A program made the translations under genes and the position numbers. The notes beneath the pieces are model-generated. The model saw only the letters and a list, made by a program, of their open reading frames with translations, ran no database searches and was not told the origin of the DNA. A stretch of 64,000 nt of DNA from Rhodoferax sp. OV413 (GTDB lineage: Bacteria > Pseudomonadota > Gammaproteobacteria > Burkholderiales > Burkholderiaceae_C), in assembly GCF_900104385.1 (NCBI RefSeq), contig NZ_FNJA01000012.1, positions 1 through 64,000 of the forward strand. The letters run 5' to 3'. Of the stretch, positions 43,110-52,041 are shown one piece after another (the first letter of the stretch is position 1; the number at the start of each line of letters is the position of its first letter).

Positions 43110-44267
43110 ATGGACTCATCCAGCCAAGACAAAAGCCTACCCGCGACCGAGCGCAAGCTGCAGCAAGCGCGCAAGGACGGGCAGGCGTCACGCTCCAAAG
43201 ACTTGTCGCATCTGGCGGTTCTGGGTGCGGGCTCGGCGGCATTGCTGGTTTTGGCGCCGACCTTCCTGGAGCGTTTCAAGTTGGCCATGAGCCAACAACT
43301 CTCCTTTACCGCCAGCACGCTGGCAAACAACGGCAGCATGCTGGATCGCCTGCAAGACATGGTGCTGATCGGCATGATCGCCAGCGCCGTTTTCGCAGGC
43401 ATCGTAATGGTTGCGGCAGTGGGAAGCGCAGTTGCCGCTGGCGGATGGGTGACCAGCCTGAAACCCATCATGCCGGACTTGAGCCGCCTGAACCCGATCT
43501 CCGGTTTCGGCCGCCTGTTCTCCAAAGAGCAAGTTACAGAAGTTATCAAATTGATAGCAATCACCGCAGTACTGATAACGGTCGCATGGACATTTTTATC
43601 CAATAGTCTGAATACGGTTGCACTCCTGGTGCTGCAGCCTTCCGCAGCTTCAATCCAGCAGTTGGCCAACTGGATTACCTCGGGCATGAGCCTTTTACTG
43701 CTGGTCGTTTTTGCATTGGCAGCCATCGACGTACCTTTGCAGACCTTTCTGATGAAGTCGCGGTTGAAGATGTCGCACCAGGAAGTGAAGCAAGAACACA
43801 AAGAGTCCGATGGTAATCCGCAGATGAAGGGCAAGATGCGCGCTCGAGCCCGTGAAGTAGCCCAGCGCAGCAGTGTCGGCGCGGTGCCCAAGGCGGACTT
43901 CGTGCTCATGAATCCAACGCACTTTGCGGTCGCCCTGCGCTATGACGAAAAAACCATGCGCGCGCCGCAAGTCATTGCCAAAGGCGCCGACCTGGTGGCC
44001 ATGAAAATACGGGACGTGGCCAACGCCAACGCCGTGCCGGTGTTCCAGTCCCCCATGCTGGCCCGCGCACTGTATGCCCATGCCGAGATCAATGGCGAGA
44101 TTCCGTCAGCCCTGTACACCGCAGTAGCCCAGGTGCTGGCCTATGTATACCGGGTCAAAGCCGCCATGCGTGGCGAAGGCACCATGCCCGATAGCTTCCC
44201 GCAGCCCGATGTTCCGCCTGAGCTGGACCCCCTGAGTAAAACCATTCTGGCCGAGGCCACACCGTGA
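43110..44267 (+). CDS. flhB: flagellar export switch protein FlhB
   Basis: FlhB controls the change from rod/hook to filament export. The 385-residue protein has four transmembrane helices in its first ~210 residues and a cytoplasmic domain with the autocleavage site NPTH (VLMNPTHFAVAL, ~270). VPVFQSPMLARALY and VYRVKA follow it, as usual. Its stop overlaps the GTG of flhA by 4 nt. It begins the flhB-flhA-flhF-flhG-like-fliA gene string. Confidence 0.97.
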   Translation: MDSSSQDKSLPATERKLQQARKDGQASRSKDLSHLAVLGAGSAALLVLAPTFLERFKLAMSQQLSFTASTLANNGSMLDRLQDMVLIGMIASAVFAGIVMVAAVGSAVAAGGWVTSLKPIMPDLSRLNPISGFGRLFSKEQVTEVIKLIAITAVLITVAWTFLSNSLNTVALLVLQPSAASIQQLANWITSGMSLLLLVVFALAAIDVPLQTFLMKSRLKMSHQEVKQEHKESDGNPQMKGKMRARAREVAQRSSVGAVPKADFVLMNPTHFAVALRYDEKTMRAPQVIAKGADLVAMKIRDVANANAVPVFQSPMLARALYAHAEINGEIPSALYTAVAQVLAYVYRVKAAMRGEGTMPDSFPQPDVPPELDPLSKTILAEATP

Positions 44268-46345
44268 ACCCGCAACTCAAATCAGCCCAACAGTGGTTCA
44301 ACACCAACCGGTCGCTGATGCAGGGCGTGTCTGCGCCCATCATGGTGATGACCATTTTGGCCATGATGGTCCTGCCCATGCCTGCATGGCTGCTGGACAC
44401 CTTCTTCACCATCAATATCGCCGTTGCACTGATGGTGATGATGGTCGCCGCCTACATGGTGCGGCCCCTGGACTTTGCCGCCTTCCCATCTGTTCTGCTG
44501 CTCACCACGCTGATGCGCTTGTCGCTCAACGTGGCGTCCACCCGGGTTGTGCTGCTGGAAGGCCATACCGGCGCGGGCGCTGCAGGCGCGGTGATTGAGG
44601 CCTTTGGGCACTTCCTGATCGGCGGCAACTTTGCGGTGGGTTTGATTGTTTTCGCCATTTTGGTGGTCATCAACTTCATCGTCGTGACCAAAGGCGCAGA
44701 GCGTATTGCGGAAGTTTCTGCGCGCTTTACGCTGGACGCGATGCCCGGCAAGCAAATGGCCGTCGACGCCGACCTGAACGCGGGCTTGATCAATGACGCA
44801 GAAGCCAAACGCCGCCGGGCCGAAGTGGGCGAAGAAGCCGACTTTTTTGGTTCGATGGATGGCGCATCCAAGTTTGTCCGGGGTGATGCGATTGCCGGCA
44901 TTTTGATTCTGCTGATCAATATCGTCGGCGGCTTCACCATCGGCGTGCTGCAACACGGTTTGACGGCATCCAAGGCCGCCGACACCTACATCCTGCTGGC
45001 GGTAGGTGACGCCCTGGTTGCGCAGATCCCCGGCCTGCTGATCTCCATCGCAGCCGCCATGGTGGTGTCGCGAGTGGGCAAGGACGACGACATTGGCAAG
45101 CAGATCATCCACCAACTGTTCGACTCCCCCAAGGTCTTGGGCATCACGGCCGGCATCTTGGCGTTCATGGGCATCATTCCCAACATGCCGCACACGGTGT
45201 TTTTGTCCATGGCTGCCGTCTTGGGCTATAGCGCCTGGGCCATCTCCAAACGCCCTGCCCCGGTGGATTCCACCGCCATCGTGGCGCCTCCGCCAACCGA
45301 TGGCGAAGCTACCTGGGACGACCTCCAGCCCGTCGATCTGCTGGGACTGGAGTTGGGCTACCGCCTGATTACGCTGGTAGATAAGACCCGCCCTGGCGAT
45401 CTGCTCACCCGAATCAAAGGGGTACGTCGCAAGTTCGCACAAGAGGTGGGCTTTCTGCCGCCGCCCGTCCATGTGCGTGACAACCTCGACCTCAAACCCA
45501 GCGCTTACCGCATTACTTTGCGCGGCGTTGTAGTGGGCGAAGGCGAGGCCTTCCCTGGGATGTACCTGGCCATCAACCCCGGCGGCATCACCACCCCACT
45601 GATTGGCACGGCCACCACCGATCCGGCCTTCGGTCTGCCCGCACACTGGATCGACGAACGGCAAAAGGAAGCGGCACAAATGGCTGGCTTTACCGTGGTT
45701 GATTCGGAAACCGTGATGGCTACACATTTGTCACACTTGATGCAAGTGCAGGCGGCCAGGTTGCTGAGCCGCACAGAGACGCAACAACTGGTGGAGCATG
45801 TCAGCAAGCTGGCCCCCAAACTGATCGAAGAAGTGGTTCCCAAAATGGTGTCTATCGCCACGTTCCAGAAAGTCTTGCAGCTCTTGCTGGAAGAGTCTGT
45901 GCACATCCGCGATATCCGAACCATTGTGGAATGCCTGGCCGAGCATGCTGGCAGCACCACCGATCCGGCCGACCTGGCCCGCCGCGTACGCATTGCGCTG
46001 GCTCCGGCCATCGTGCAACAAATCTACGGCCCGACCCGCGAACTGAACGTGATCGCCATCGAGCCCGGCCTGGAACGCATGCTGGTGCAAGCCCTCGGCA
46101 ATGCCGCCGGCCCGGCACTGGACCCCGGCGTTGCCGACCTGCTGACCCGCAATGTGGCGGACGTCGCCCTCCAGCAAGAAGAGCTGGGTGTACCCGCCTG
46201 CCTGCTGGTTCCAGACCAAATTCGCAATGCCATTTCGCGGCTGGTGCGCCGGGTAGCCCCCCGCCTGCAAGTGCTGGCGCACAGTGAAATTCCAGAAACC
46301 CACACCATCCGCATTGGCCCCATTCTCAAAGGTGCACTCACATGA
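44264..46345 (+). CDS. flhA: flagellar export gate protein FlhA
   Basis: FlhA forms the nonameric export-gate ring that receives substrates and chaperones. The 693-residue protein has about eight transmembrane segments (to ~330) including the FHIPEP-type conserved loop (RIAEVSARFTLDAMPGKQMAVDADLNAG in parts). A large cytoplasmic domain contains PVDLLGLELGYRL and GVRRKFAQEVGFLPPPVHVRDN. It starts with GTG at 44264. Both neighbours are overlapped by 4 nt. Confidence 0.97.
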   Translation: MNPQLKSAQQWFNTNRSLMQGVSAPIMVMTILAMMVLPMPAWLLDTFFTINIAVALMVMMVAAYMVRPLDFAAFPSVLLLTTLMRLSLNVASTRVVLLEGHTGAGAAGAVIEAFGHFLIGGNFAVGLIVFAILVVINFIVVTKGAERIAEVSARFTLDAMPGKQMAVDADLNAGLINDAEAKRRRAEVGEEADFFGSMDGASKFVRGDAIAGILILLINIVGGFTIGVLQHGLTASKAADTYILLAVGDALVAQIPGLLISIAAAMVVSRVGKDDDIGKQIIHQLFDSPKVLGITAGILAFMGIIPNMPHTVFLSMAAVLGYSAWAISKRPAPVDSTAIVAPPPTDGEATWDDLQPVDLLGLELGYRLITLVDKTRPGDLLTRIKGVRRKFAQEVGFLPPPVHVRDNLDLKPSAYRITLRGVVVGEGEAFPGMYLAINPGGITTPLIGTATTDPAFGLPAHWIDERQKEAAQMAGFTVVDSETVMATHLSHLMQVQAARLLSRTETQQLVEHVSKLAPKLIEEVVPKMVSIATFQKVLQLLLEESVHIRDIRTIVECLAEHAGSTTDPADLARRVRIALAPAIVQQIYGPTRELNVIAIEPGLERMLVQALGNAAGPALDPGVADLLTRNVADVALQQEELGVPACLLVPDQIRNAISRLVRRVAPRLQVLAHSEIPETHTIRIGPILKGALT

Positions 46346-47781
46346 ACATCCAACGCTTTCACGCTGCTACGTCCCGCGAAGCTTTGGCCAAGGCCCGCGC
46401 GGTTTTTGGTGAGGGCACGCTCATCCTGTCCAACCGCCCGACCGCCACAGGCGTTGAAGTGGTAGCGACCGCAGAAGATGCCCTGTCCTCACTAGACCGG
46501 GCATCAGAGCCGTCCGGCCTGGGCCAGACCCATGCGGCACCGGCCTCGTCTTCCGCGGCCACCCAGGCTATGGCCCAGATACCGGTGGAAGAAGACACCG
46601 AGCAACTGGCCATGAGCACACTGTCGTTCCAGGACTATGTGCGCGAACGCATGCTCCGCCGCCGCCATGAAACCAGCACGGGTTTGCGGGACGAAATCTT
46701 CCCCCCCAAGGTGGATGCACAACCCAGCGTTGCAACGCCCGTTCCGCAAGCCCAACGCGCGCAGCATGCCGCGCCCTTTGCAACGGCCCCGGTGGCTCGC
46801 CCCAAGCCAGCGCCCGCATCGGCAGTGATGAACTCCAAGGGCATCGTGGACGAACTGCAAGCCATGAAGGACATGATTGAAGAGCGCTTCAACACCATGG
46901 CCTGGCTGGGCAAAACCAAACAGGATCCCATCCAGTCCAATTTGATGCTGAAGATGATCCGTGCAGGCTACTCGCCAGCCTTGGCCCGCGCCGTGATCGA
47001 GCGGCTGCCAGAGGATGCCAACCCTGCAGAGGCCGTACGTTGGCTGATGGAGGTACTGGAGCGCAATCTACGCACCGATGCCGGAGCCAAACCCTTGTTT
47101 GACCAAGGTGGCATCTATGCACTGGTCGGCGCCACCGGCGTAGGTAAAACCACCACCGCCGCCAAGCTCGCAGCCCATTGCGTACGGGTTCATGGTGCCA
47201 ACAGTGTTGGCCTGATCACGCTGGACACTTACCGGATTGCCGCACACGAACAACTACGCGCTTTTGGTCGCATGCTGGGCGTGGTGGCGCATCTGGCCCA
47301 CGACCGGGCCGCTCTGCAAGACCTGCTTGGCTTGCTGGGCAACAAGAAGATGGTGCTCATCGATACCACAGGCATTGCCCCCAAAGACCCACGCAAGCGG
47401 GACATGATGGATGTGCTGGACCTGCCTGGTGTCAATCGCCTGCTGGTGCTCAATGCCGGCAGCCACGGCGACACCATGGACGAGGTGCTGACCTCTTTCA
47501 AGACCCGGGGCGTACAACAAGCCATCCTGTCCAAAATCGACGAAGCAGCCAAGCTGGGCCCTGCATTGGACGCCATCATCCGGCACCAACTGGTGCTGCG
47601 CGGCGTGTGCAATGGCCAGCGCGTGCCCGAGGACTGGGAGGCGGCTGACGCTAAAAAGCTGGTTCGGGCTTCCATGCGCTCCACCACCAAATCCGCATTT
47701 GACCCCAAGGCGGTGGATCTGAACTTCTTCTTTACCCCCGCTTCGCCTTCCCCTGCCCGCAAGGAACGGGTACATGCTTGA
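46342..47781 (+). CDS. flhF: flagellar SRP-type GTPase FlhF
   Basis: FlhF places the flagellum at the pole. The 479-residue protein has a variable N-terminal B domain and an NG GTPase domain. G1 is VGATGVGKTTTAAKLA (~258), followed by LITLDTYRIAAHEQL and G3 VLIDTTGIAPKDPR. G4 appears as SKIDEA, with Ser in place of the usual Thr of TKxD. It lies between flhA and the degenerate flhG-like gene, its expected partner. Confidence 0.95.
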   Translation: MNIQRFHAATSREALAKARAVFGEGTLILSNRPTATGVEVVATAEDALSSLDRASEPSGLGQTHAAPASSSAATQAMAQIPVEEDTEQLAMSTLSFQDYVRERMLRRRHETSTGLRDEIFPPKVDAQPSVATPVPQAQRAQHAAPFATAPVARPKPAPASAVMNSKGIVDELQAMKDMIEERFNTMAWLGKTKQDPIQSNLMLKMIRAGYSPALARAVIERLPEDANPAEAVRWLMEVLERNLRTDAGAKPLFDQGGIYALVGATGVGKTTTAAKLAAHCVRVHGANSVGLITLDTYRIAAHEQLRAFGRMLGVVAHLAHDRAALQDLLGLLGNKKMVLIDTTGIAPKDPRKRDMMDVLDLPGVNRLLVLNAGSHGDTMDEVLTSFKTRGVQQAILSKIDEAAKLGPALDAIIRHQLVLRGVCNGQRVPEDWEAADAKKLVRASMRSTTKSAFDPKAVDLNFFFTPASPSPARKERVHA

Positions 47782-48574
47782 GTCGTGTATCGACCAAGGC
47801 GAAAGCTTGCGCCGAATGGCGCCGCAGGCCGCCTGGAGTGTGATTGCCATGGTGACCCGGGGGGACTCCGACACGGAGCTTCCCCTGCTATGGCAAATCT
47901 GCGCAGTGTTACAGAGCTTCAACTACCGCATCACCGTACTGGACGCAAGCTCAACGGAAACCGATGACAATCCAGGTTTACAGAACTTACTGGATCACGC
48001 ACACTGGCTGGAAGATGTGCCATCAGACACCTCTCCATGGCATATCGTGCCAGCCCGCTTAGGGCTTGGCCGCATAGCAAGCCAATATAGTCGGGGACAC
48101 CGCATGCCGCTGCAACCCTTGGGCCACTTGTTTCGCAACTGCGACCTTGTCGTGGTGTATGCGGACGCCCACATGCTGGCCGCTTTGTTGCCGGGTAGCC
48201 AAGTGCGGCCGTTGCTGGCGGTCGCTCCAGGCAGAGCATCTATCATTGGTGCCTATAAAAGCTTCAAGAAATTGCTCCTGCAAGCCCAGTTGGTACCCCT
48301 TATCGCATCCGTGGTGAGCAATCCGTTTAAGAATGCGGAAAATTTGGCCAAAACCACCGGCCGCGCGCTACAGCAATGCGCCCAAATCCATCTGGGCTGC
48401 CATACAGAATTCATGACGGTTCGCACCTTTCCGCAACAGCACAAGCATTGGAACGACGCCCATCCGCTCGCGCTGCGCTTGATGGCCAATGCGATTCCGA
48501 TAGCGCACAGCCTGGCGGATGCAGGTAGAGCGCCGTCCCCCACCCCTTTCGGCTATCGGGCAGGGGCATATTGA
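47774..48574 (+). CDS. FlhG-like protein lacking the P-loop
   Basis: A 266-residue protein at the position of flhG/fleN between flhF and fliA. Its N-terminus has DQGESLR (residues 7-13), matching the DQAxxLR motif by which FlhG activates FlhF GTPase. Then WSVIAMVTRGDSDTELPLLWQ occupies the place of the MinD-type strand and deviant Walker A (KGGVGKT); no Gly-Lys-Thr remains. VTVLDAS-like ITVLDAS (53-59) keeps the Asp of the following strand. The rest resembles no family strongly. It overlaps flhF by 8 nt and fliA by 1 nt. It is probably an FlhG pseudo-ATPase; this is inferred from motif and gene order. Confidence 0.65.
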   Translation: MLESCIDQGESLRRMAPQAAWSVIAMVTRGDSDTELPLLWQICAVLQSFNYRITVLDASSTETDDNPGLQNLLDHAHWLEDVPSDTSPWHIVPARLGLGRIASQYSRGHRMPLQPLGHLFRNCDLVVVYADAHMLAALLPGSQVRPLLAVAPGRASIIGAYKSFKKLLLQAQLVPLIASVVSNPFKNAENLAKTTGRALQQCAQIHLGCHTEFMTVRTFPQQHKHWNDAHPLALRLMANAIPIAHSLADAGRAPSPTPFGYRAGAY

Positions 48575-49290
48575 TGTACACCGCGAAAGGCCATCTGGAC
48601 CGGGAGCACATGATCCGCCAGTATGTCCCTCTGGTTCGACGGTTGGCGCACCACATGATCGCCAAGCTGCCGCCGAATATCGAGCTCGACGACCTGATCC
48701 AGGTTGGCATGATCGGATTGTCCGAAGCCCTGACCCGCTACGAAGTTGCCCAGGGCGTGCAGTTTGAAACCTTTGCGACGCAACGCATCCGCGGCGCAAT
48801 GATTGATGAATTGCGCGAGGGTGACTGGATGTCCCGGGGTTCACGCAAGAGCCAGAAGGAAATCGAGCGTGCAGTGCAGCGCCTGGAGCAAAAGCTCGGC
48901 CGCAGCCCACTGGAATCAGAAATCGCCGCCGAGCTGGAAATGGATCTGGCCGATTACCAGGAGCTGCTGGGCAAAGTCCGCGGCACCCAGTTGGTATATC
49001 TAGAAGACATGACCGGCGGTTCTGACGAGGAATCCAGTTTCCTGGACCGGCATATCGCCGACGAAAGCGCCGACCCTGTCCATTTGCTGCGCGACCACAG
49101 GCTACGCGCGTCCCTGGTAGAAGCCATCAAAACCCTGCCAGAGCGGGAGCAGTACATCATGAGCATGTACTACGAAAACGACTTGAATCTCAAGGAAATT
49201 GCAGCCGTACTGGAGATTACCGAATCCCGGGTCTGCCAGCTGCACAGCCAATCGATTGCCCGACTGCGCGCCAAGATGCGTAGCCACTGA
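48574..49290 (+). CDS. fliA: flagellar sigma factor sigma-28 (FliA)
   Basis: FliA directs RNA polymerase to late flagellar promoters. The 238-residue sigma factor has region 2 (LIQVGMIGLSEALTRYE, FETFATQRIRGAMIDELREGDW). Region 3 is SRKSQKEIERAVQRLEQKLGRSP in parts, and the region 4 helix-turn-helix is LPEREQYIMSMYYENDLNLKEIAAVLEITESRVCQLHSQ in parts. The ATG at 48574 overlaps the upstream stop by one base. Its anti-sigma factor FlgM is encoded nearby at 49793-50119. Confidence 0.97.
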   Translation: MYTAKGHLDREHMIRQYVPLVRRLAHHMIAKLPPNIELDDLIQVGMIGLSEALTRYEVAQGVQFETFATQRIRGAMIDELREGDWMSRGSRKSQKEIERAVQRLEQKLGRSPLESEIAAELEMDLADYQELLGKVRGTQLVYLEDMTGGSDEESSFLDRHIADESADPVHLLRDHRLRASLVEAIKTLPEREQYIMSMYYENDLNLKEIAAVLEITESRVCQLHSQSIARLRAKMRSH

Positions 49291-49302
49291 GGTGTTTTTA
49301 CA

Positions 49303-49348
49303 CTCGCCCATAAAAAATCGCCCTGGTGGGCGATTTTTTATGGGCGAG
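49303..49348. terminator. bidirectional terminator between fliA and flgN
   Basis: Two 21-base arms (49303-49323 and 49328-49348) are perfectly complementary around the loop TGGT. The stem includes A6 and T6 runs next to a GC-rich core, so it can terminate transcripts from both the fliA (plus) and flgN (minus) sides. It begins 12 nt after the fliA stop and ends 11 nt before the flgN stop. Confidence 0.93.
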
Positions 49349-49359
49349 GCCGGGGCATA

Positions 49360-49761
49360 TCAAGTGGCAACCGCCGCATAGATACGGGCAGAACCGCCAC
49401 GGTAAGCAGCCGCCTTTACGCCTCCTGAATAAGTTGCCAGCGACTGCGCCTGGGGCAATACGGTCACCAAGGTGCGGTCCACCACTACTGCACGCCGGAT
49501 CAAGCTCTCGCGCTGCTGTGTCAAAGTCAGTGAAATCTTTGCCAAACGCAGGCGCATGTTCGCATCCAAAGATTTCAAACCCGTAGCAGCCGGTACTACG
49601 CGCGCCATATCGACCATCGCCTGGCGCAATGAGGTGCTGGCAGCTTCCAGCACCAGCGGCTCACCAGCGAGTAGGGCGGAAGAGACATCGTCGAGCAGTT
49701 GCTCGACTGTGGACAAACTGGCTTCTAGGCCAAGGGATGAATGGTTAGCAGCCATATTCAA
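49360..49761 (-). CDS. flgN: flagellar hook-filament junction chaperone FlgN
   Basis: FlgN is the export chaperone for FlgK and FlgL. The 133-residue helical protein contains LLDDVSSALLAGEPLVLEAAS near the N-terminus and a Leu/Gln/Arg-rich central helix (LRLAKISLTLTQQRESLIRRA), ending in a Gly/Ala-rich tail. Identification depends on its size, helical character and location directly after flgM; sequence conservation in this family is low. Confidence 0.85.
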   Translation of the reverse strand: MNMAANHSSLGLEASLSTVEQLLDDVSSALLAGEPLVLEAASTSLRQAMVDMARVVPAATGLKSLDANMRLRLAKISLTLTQQRESLIRRAVVVDRTLVTVLPQAQSLATYSGGVKAAAYRGGSARIYAAVAT

Positions 49762-49792
49762 AGACCTCGCCCCAAAACCAGCCCTGAAAACC

Positions 49793-50119
49793 TTACTTTT
49801 CCGTTACGTCCAGCATCTCCTGGGCATTGGCCAGCAATTTGTCGGCAATCGCCTCTGGATTGACGGAATAAGTGCCGCCCTTGATCGCGGCACGGATGTC
49901 CGCTACTTTCTTGGCATCGAAATCGGCTCCAACGCCCCGATCGGTTTGTTCCAGCGTACGTGCCAGCGTGGAAACGGACACCGAGGCCCCCGCCGAAGGG
50001 GTCGCACGCGCGCCCTTTTGCGCCAAGCTGGCGGGCGCAGCTTCCTTGTCCTGCTCGGTCTTTTTGACGTTTGCAGAACTGACTGCTACCGGCAACTCTA
50101 GCCCTTGTCCAATTTTCAT
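49793..50119 (-). CDS. flgM: anti-sigma-28 factor FlgM
   Basis: FlgM holds sigma-28 inactive until it is exported after hook completion. The 108-residue protein is mostly disordered and Ala/Ser-rich at the N-terminus. The C-terminal sigma-binding part is KKVADIRAAIKGGTYSVNPEAIADKLL in parts. GGAGAG lies 4 nt before the ATG at 50119; an ATG four codons upstream is less likely. A sigma-28-like promoter at 50162-50188 implies the usual negative feedback loop. Confidence 0.94.
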   Translation of the reverse strand: MKIGQGLELPVAVSSANVKKTEQDKEAAPASLAQKGARATPSAGASVSVSTLARTLEQTDRGVGADFDAKKVADIRAAIKGGTYSVNPEAIADKLLANAQEMLDVTEK

Positions 50120-50161
50120 CACACTCTCCAACAGCCTTGAAGTTAAGGCATCGTAGCAATG

Positions 50162-50188
50162 GTTTCGACCGATCTATCATTTTCTTTA
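50162..50188 (-). promoter_or_regulatory. sigma-28 promoter of flgM-flgN
   Basis: On the minus strand TAAAGAAA (50181-50188), an 11-nt spacer and GTCGAAAC (50162-50169) follow the sigma-28 geometry. Each element matches 5 of 8 consensus positions. It lies 42 bp upstream of the flgM ATG, just inside the gap after flgA. Confidence 0.65.
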
Positions 50189-50225
50189 GCCCAATTCTTG
50201 CGCAATGGCAAAAAGAAACCACTTT

Positions 50226-50963
50226 TTACATGTCGACGCGGATGGTGCGTGCGTCCTGCACCACGCCGGACATGACCCGGCCGCTCTCCATCCGCACCCG
50301 AGCAGGCTGGCCAACCACCCCGGCAGTCATGGCCTGGCCATCTGAGGTCACCTGAAAACCCGGTCCCTGGGCCAAAACCCGGATCTGAGTTCCGGCCTGG
50401 AACACCTGGGGTGCCCTGACCATCGATTGGCGAATGGCCTGTCCAGCCGCCCAGGAGCGTGTGGCAACCTGGCCTATCCATTGCTCTGGCAGCGCAACAA
50501 CCGGCGACGCATCCTCGGCCCAATCCACTTCCGCCTCCATGGCGTCATCAGGCATCAGCACCGCACCCGCGTTGATATTGTTCTTGGCGACCCACGCCGG
50601 GCCGAAGGCTTTGACGGTGACGGGCAAGAACACGCTCCAACGGGTAGCCCCATCCAGGCAGCGCAAACCCACACGGCTCCGGCCCCATAGACGGGTACCT
50701 TGCGGCACAAAAGGTTCCACTTTGGCGCAAGGAGACAGACGCAAACGCGCATCCAGCGCCCCCACGGCAACTTCCATGCGCAACGCCATGCCATTTGCAG
50801 ACGCGGCAGGAGACACCTGGGCCACCGTGGACTCCAGCCAACGCTGGCCGACCTGTACCACGTCCGCCTCTACCTGTGCCACTGCCCCCAAAGCCTGCGC
50901 ACACAACACAAGGCCGGTCGCCCTCGCGCGGTAGCGCCACAACTTCGACAAAATTTGTAACAT
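50226..50963 (-). CDS. flgA: flagellar P-ring assembly chaperone FlgA
   Basis: FlgA is a periplasmic chaperone for P-ring assembly. The 245-residue protein starts with a signal peptide (MLQILSKLWRYRARATGLVL, cleavage probably near AVAQ). SAF-domain motifs follow: VVALPEQWIGQVATRSWAAGQAI, VKAFGPAWVAKNNINAGAVL and FQVTSDGQAMTAGVVGQPARVR in parts. AAGGAG precedes the ATG at 50963; the frame extends to 51077 without a start site. It is divergent from flgB, the usual arrangement. Confidence 0.94.
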   Translation of the reverse strand: MLQILSKLWRYRARATGLVLCAQALGAVAQVEADVVQVGQRWLESTVAQVSPAASANGMALRMEVAVGALDARLRLSPCAKVEPFVPQGTRLWGRSRVGLRCLDGATRWSVFLPVTVKAFGPAWVAKNNINAGAVLMPDDAMEAEVDWAEDASPVVALPEQWIGQVATRSWAAGQAIRQSMVRAPQVFQAGTQIRVLAQGPGFQVTSDGQAMTAGVVGQPARVRMESGRVMSGVVQDARTIRVDM

Positions 50964-51181
50964 AAAAACTCCTTGCCTGAAGAGCACTGCGCAGCTGGCT
51001 GCACCCAGGCGCTCCATGACACCACAAACTATAGGCAGCACCCGCCCTGGCAAAGGGCCGAACTGACCACGAATCACCCGCTTCTTTGGGGACTAGAAAG
51101 ACTCAAGTTTTCCCATAATTTGCCCAACGCGAGAACCGGGATGGCACCGGCTGCCTCGCCAGAGATAACGCGAGGTGTCGC
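50964..51181. promoter_or_regulatory. divergent flgA / flgB promoter region
   Basis: A 218-base gap between divergent flgA and the flgB-flgL operon. Promoters for both should lie here. I found no convincing sigma-28 or sigma-54 element, in line with these being earlier-class genes controlled by an activator encoded elsewhere. A GAGGT site precedes flgB. Confidence 0.4.
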
Positions 51182-51592
51182 ATGTTGGACAAAATGGTTG
51201 GTGGAATGGACTTTCAAAGCAAGGCATTGGTGCTACGCGCCGAGCGCCAGCGTGCCATCGCCAGCAATATTGCCAACGTGGACACCCCGGGCTACGTAGC
51301 AAGGGACTACAACTTCAAAGACGCAATGACGGCTGCGACATCGGGCCAGAAATTGATGGCAGGCGAGAAAACCAGCGCCCAGCACATGGACCTCCCCGGA
51401 CTGGACAGCAGCCTGAGCAACGCCCAGAAGCTGGGCTACAGCGTGCAAAGCCAGCCCAATATGGACAACAACACAGTCGATCTGGACCGCGAGCGGGCCA
51501 ATTTTGTCGACAACTCCGTCCGCTACGAAGCCACCCTGCGCTTTATCAATGGCCAGGCCAAGACCATGCTCGCCGCCATCACCGGGCAGTAA
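51182..51592 (+). CDS. flgB: flagellar basal body rod protein FlgB
   Basis: Proximal rod subunit, 136 residues. It has the rod-family N-terminal motif ERQRAIASNIANVDTPGYVARDYNF in parts and a C-terminal helix with VDNSVRYEATLRFINGQAKTM. It is secreted without a cleavable signal peptide. First gene of the flgBCDEFGHIJKL operon. Confidence 0.97.
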   Translation: MLDKMVGGMDFQSKALVLRAERQRAIASNIANVDTPGYVARDYNFKDAMTAATSGQKLMAGEKTSAQHMDLPGLDSSLSNAQKLGYSVQSQPNMDNNTVDLDRERANFVDNSVRYEATLRFINGQAKTMLAAITGQ

Positions 51593-51617
51593 GCCGCACA
51601 GTACCTAAAGGATCACC

Positions 51618-52022
51618 ATGTCCATGTTCTCCATCTTCGGCGTTTCTGGCAGCGCCATCAGCGCCCAATCGCAGCGCCTCAACGTCGTGGCCAGCAATCT
51701 GGCCAACGTGGACGCCGTGGCCGGGCCCGACGGGCAAGCCTACAAAGCGCGCCAGGTCGTGTTTCAGACTACCTTGATGGGCGCCGAGAGCTCGGCAGGG
51801 GTACGGGTCAAAGAAGTCACCGAAAGCCAGCAGCCCGGCCGCAAGGTGCTGGACCCCAACCACCCCTCCGCCGATGCAGATGGCTATGTCACCCATTCCA
51901 ACGTGAATGCGGTGGACGAAATGGTGAACATGATTTCGGCCTCCCGTTCGTACCAGAACAACGTGGAAGTCATGAATACCGCCAAATCCCTGCTGCTCAA
52001 GACGCTGCAGATGGGTCAATAA
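51618..52022 (+). CDS. flgC: flagellar basal body rod protein FlgC
   Basis: Proximal rod subunit, 134 residues. The family N-terminus is SAQSQRLNVVASNLANVDAV, with KVLDPNHPSADADGYVTHSNV in the middle. The C-terminal motif is MVNMISASRSYQNNVEVMNT. AAGGATCACC directly precedes the ATG. Confidence 0.97.
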   Translation: MSMFSIFGVSGSAISAQSQRLNVVASNLANVDAVAGPDGQAYKARQVVFQTTLMGAESSAGVRVKEVTESQQPGRKVLDPNHPSADADGYVTHSNVNAVDEMVNMISASRSYQNNVEVMNTAKSLLLKTLQMGQ

Positions 52023-52041
52023 TTTTTAGGAAAGCCGCACC

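Noticed and set aside
51100-51160. Sigma-54-like TGGCAC ahead of flgB
   Set aside because: The partner GC at the -12 position is not at the required spacing, so the match is incomplete.
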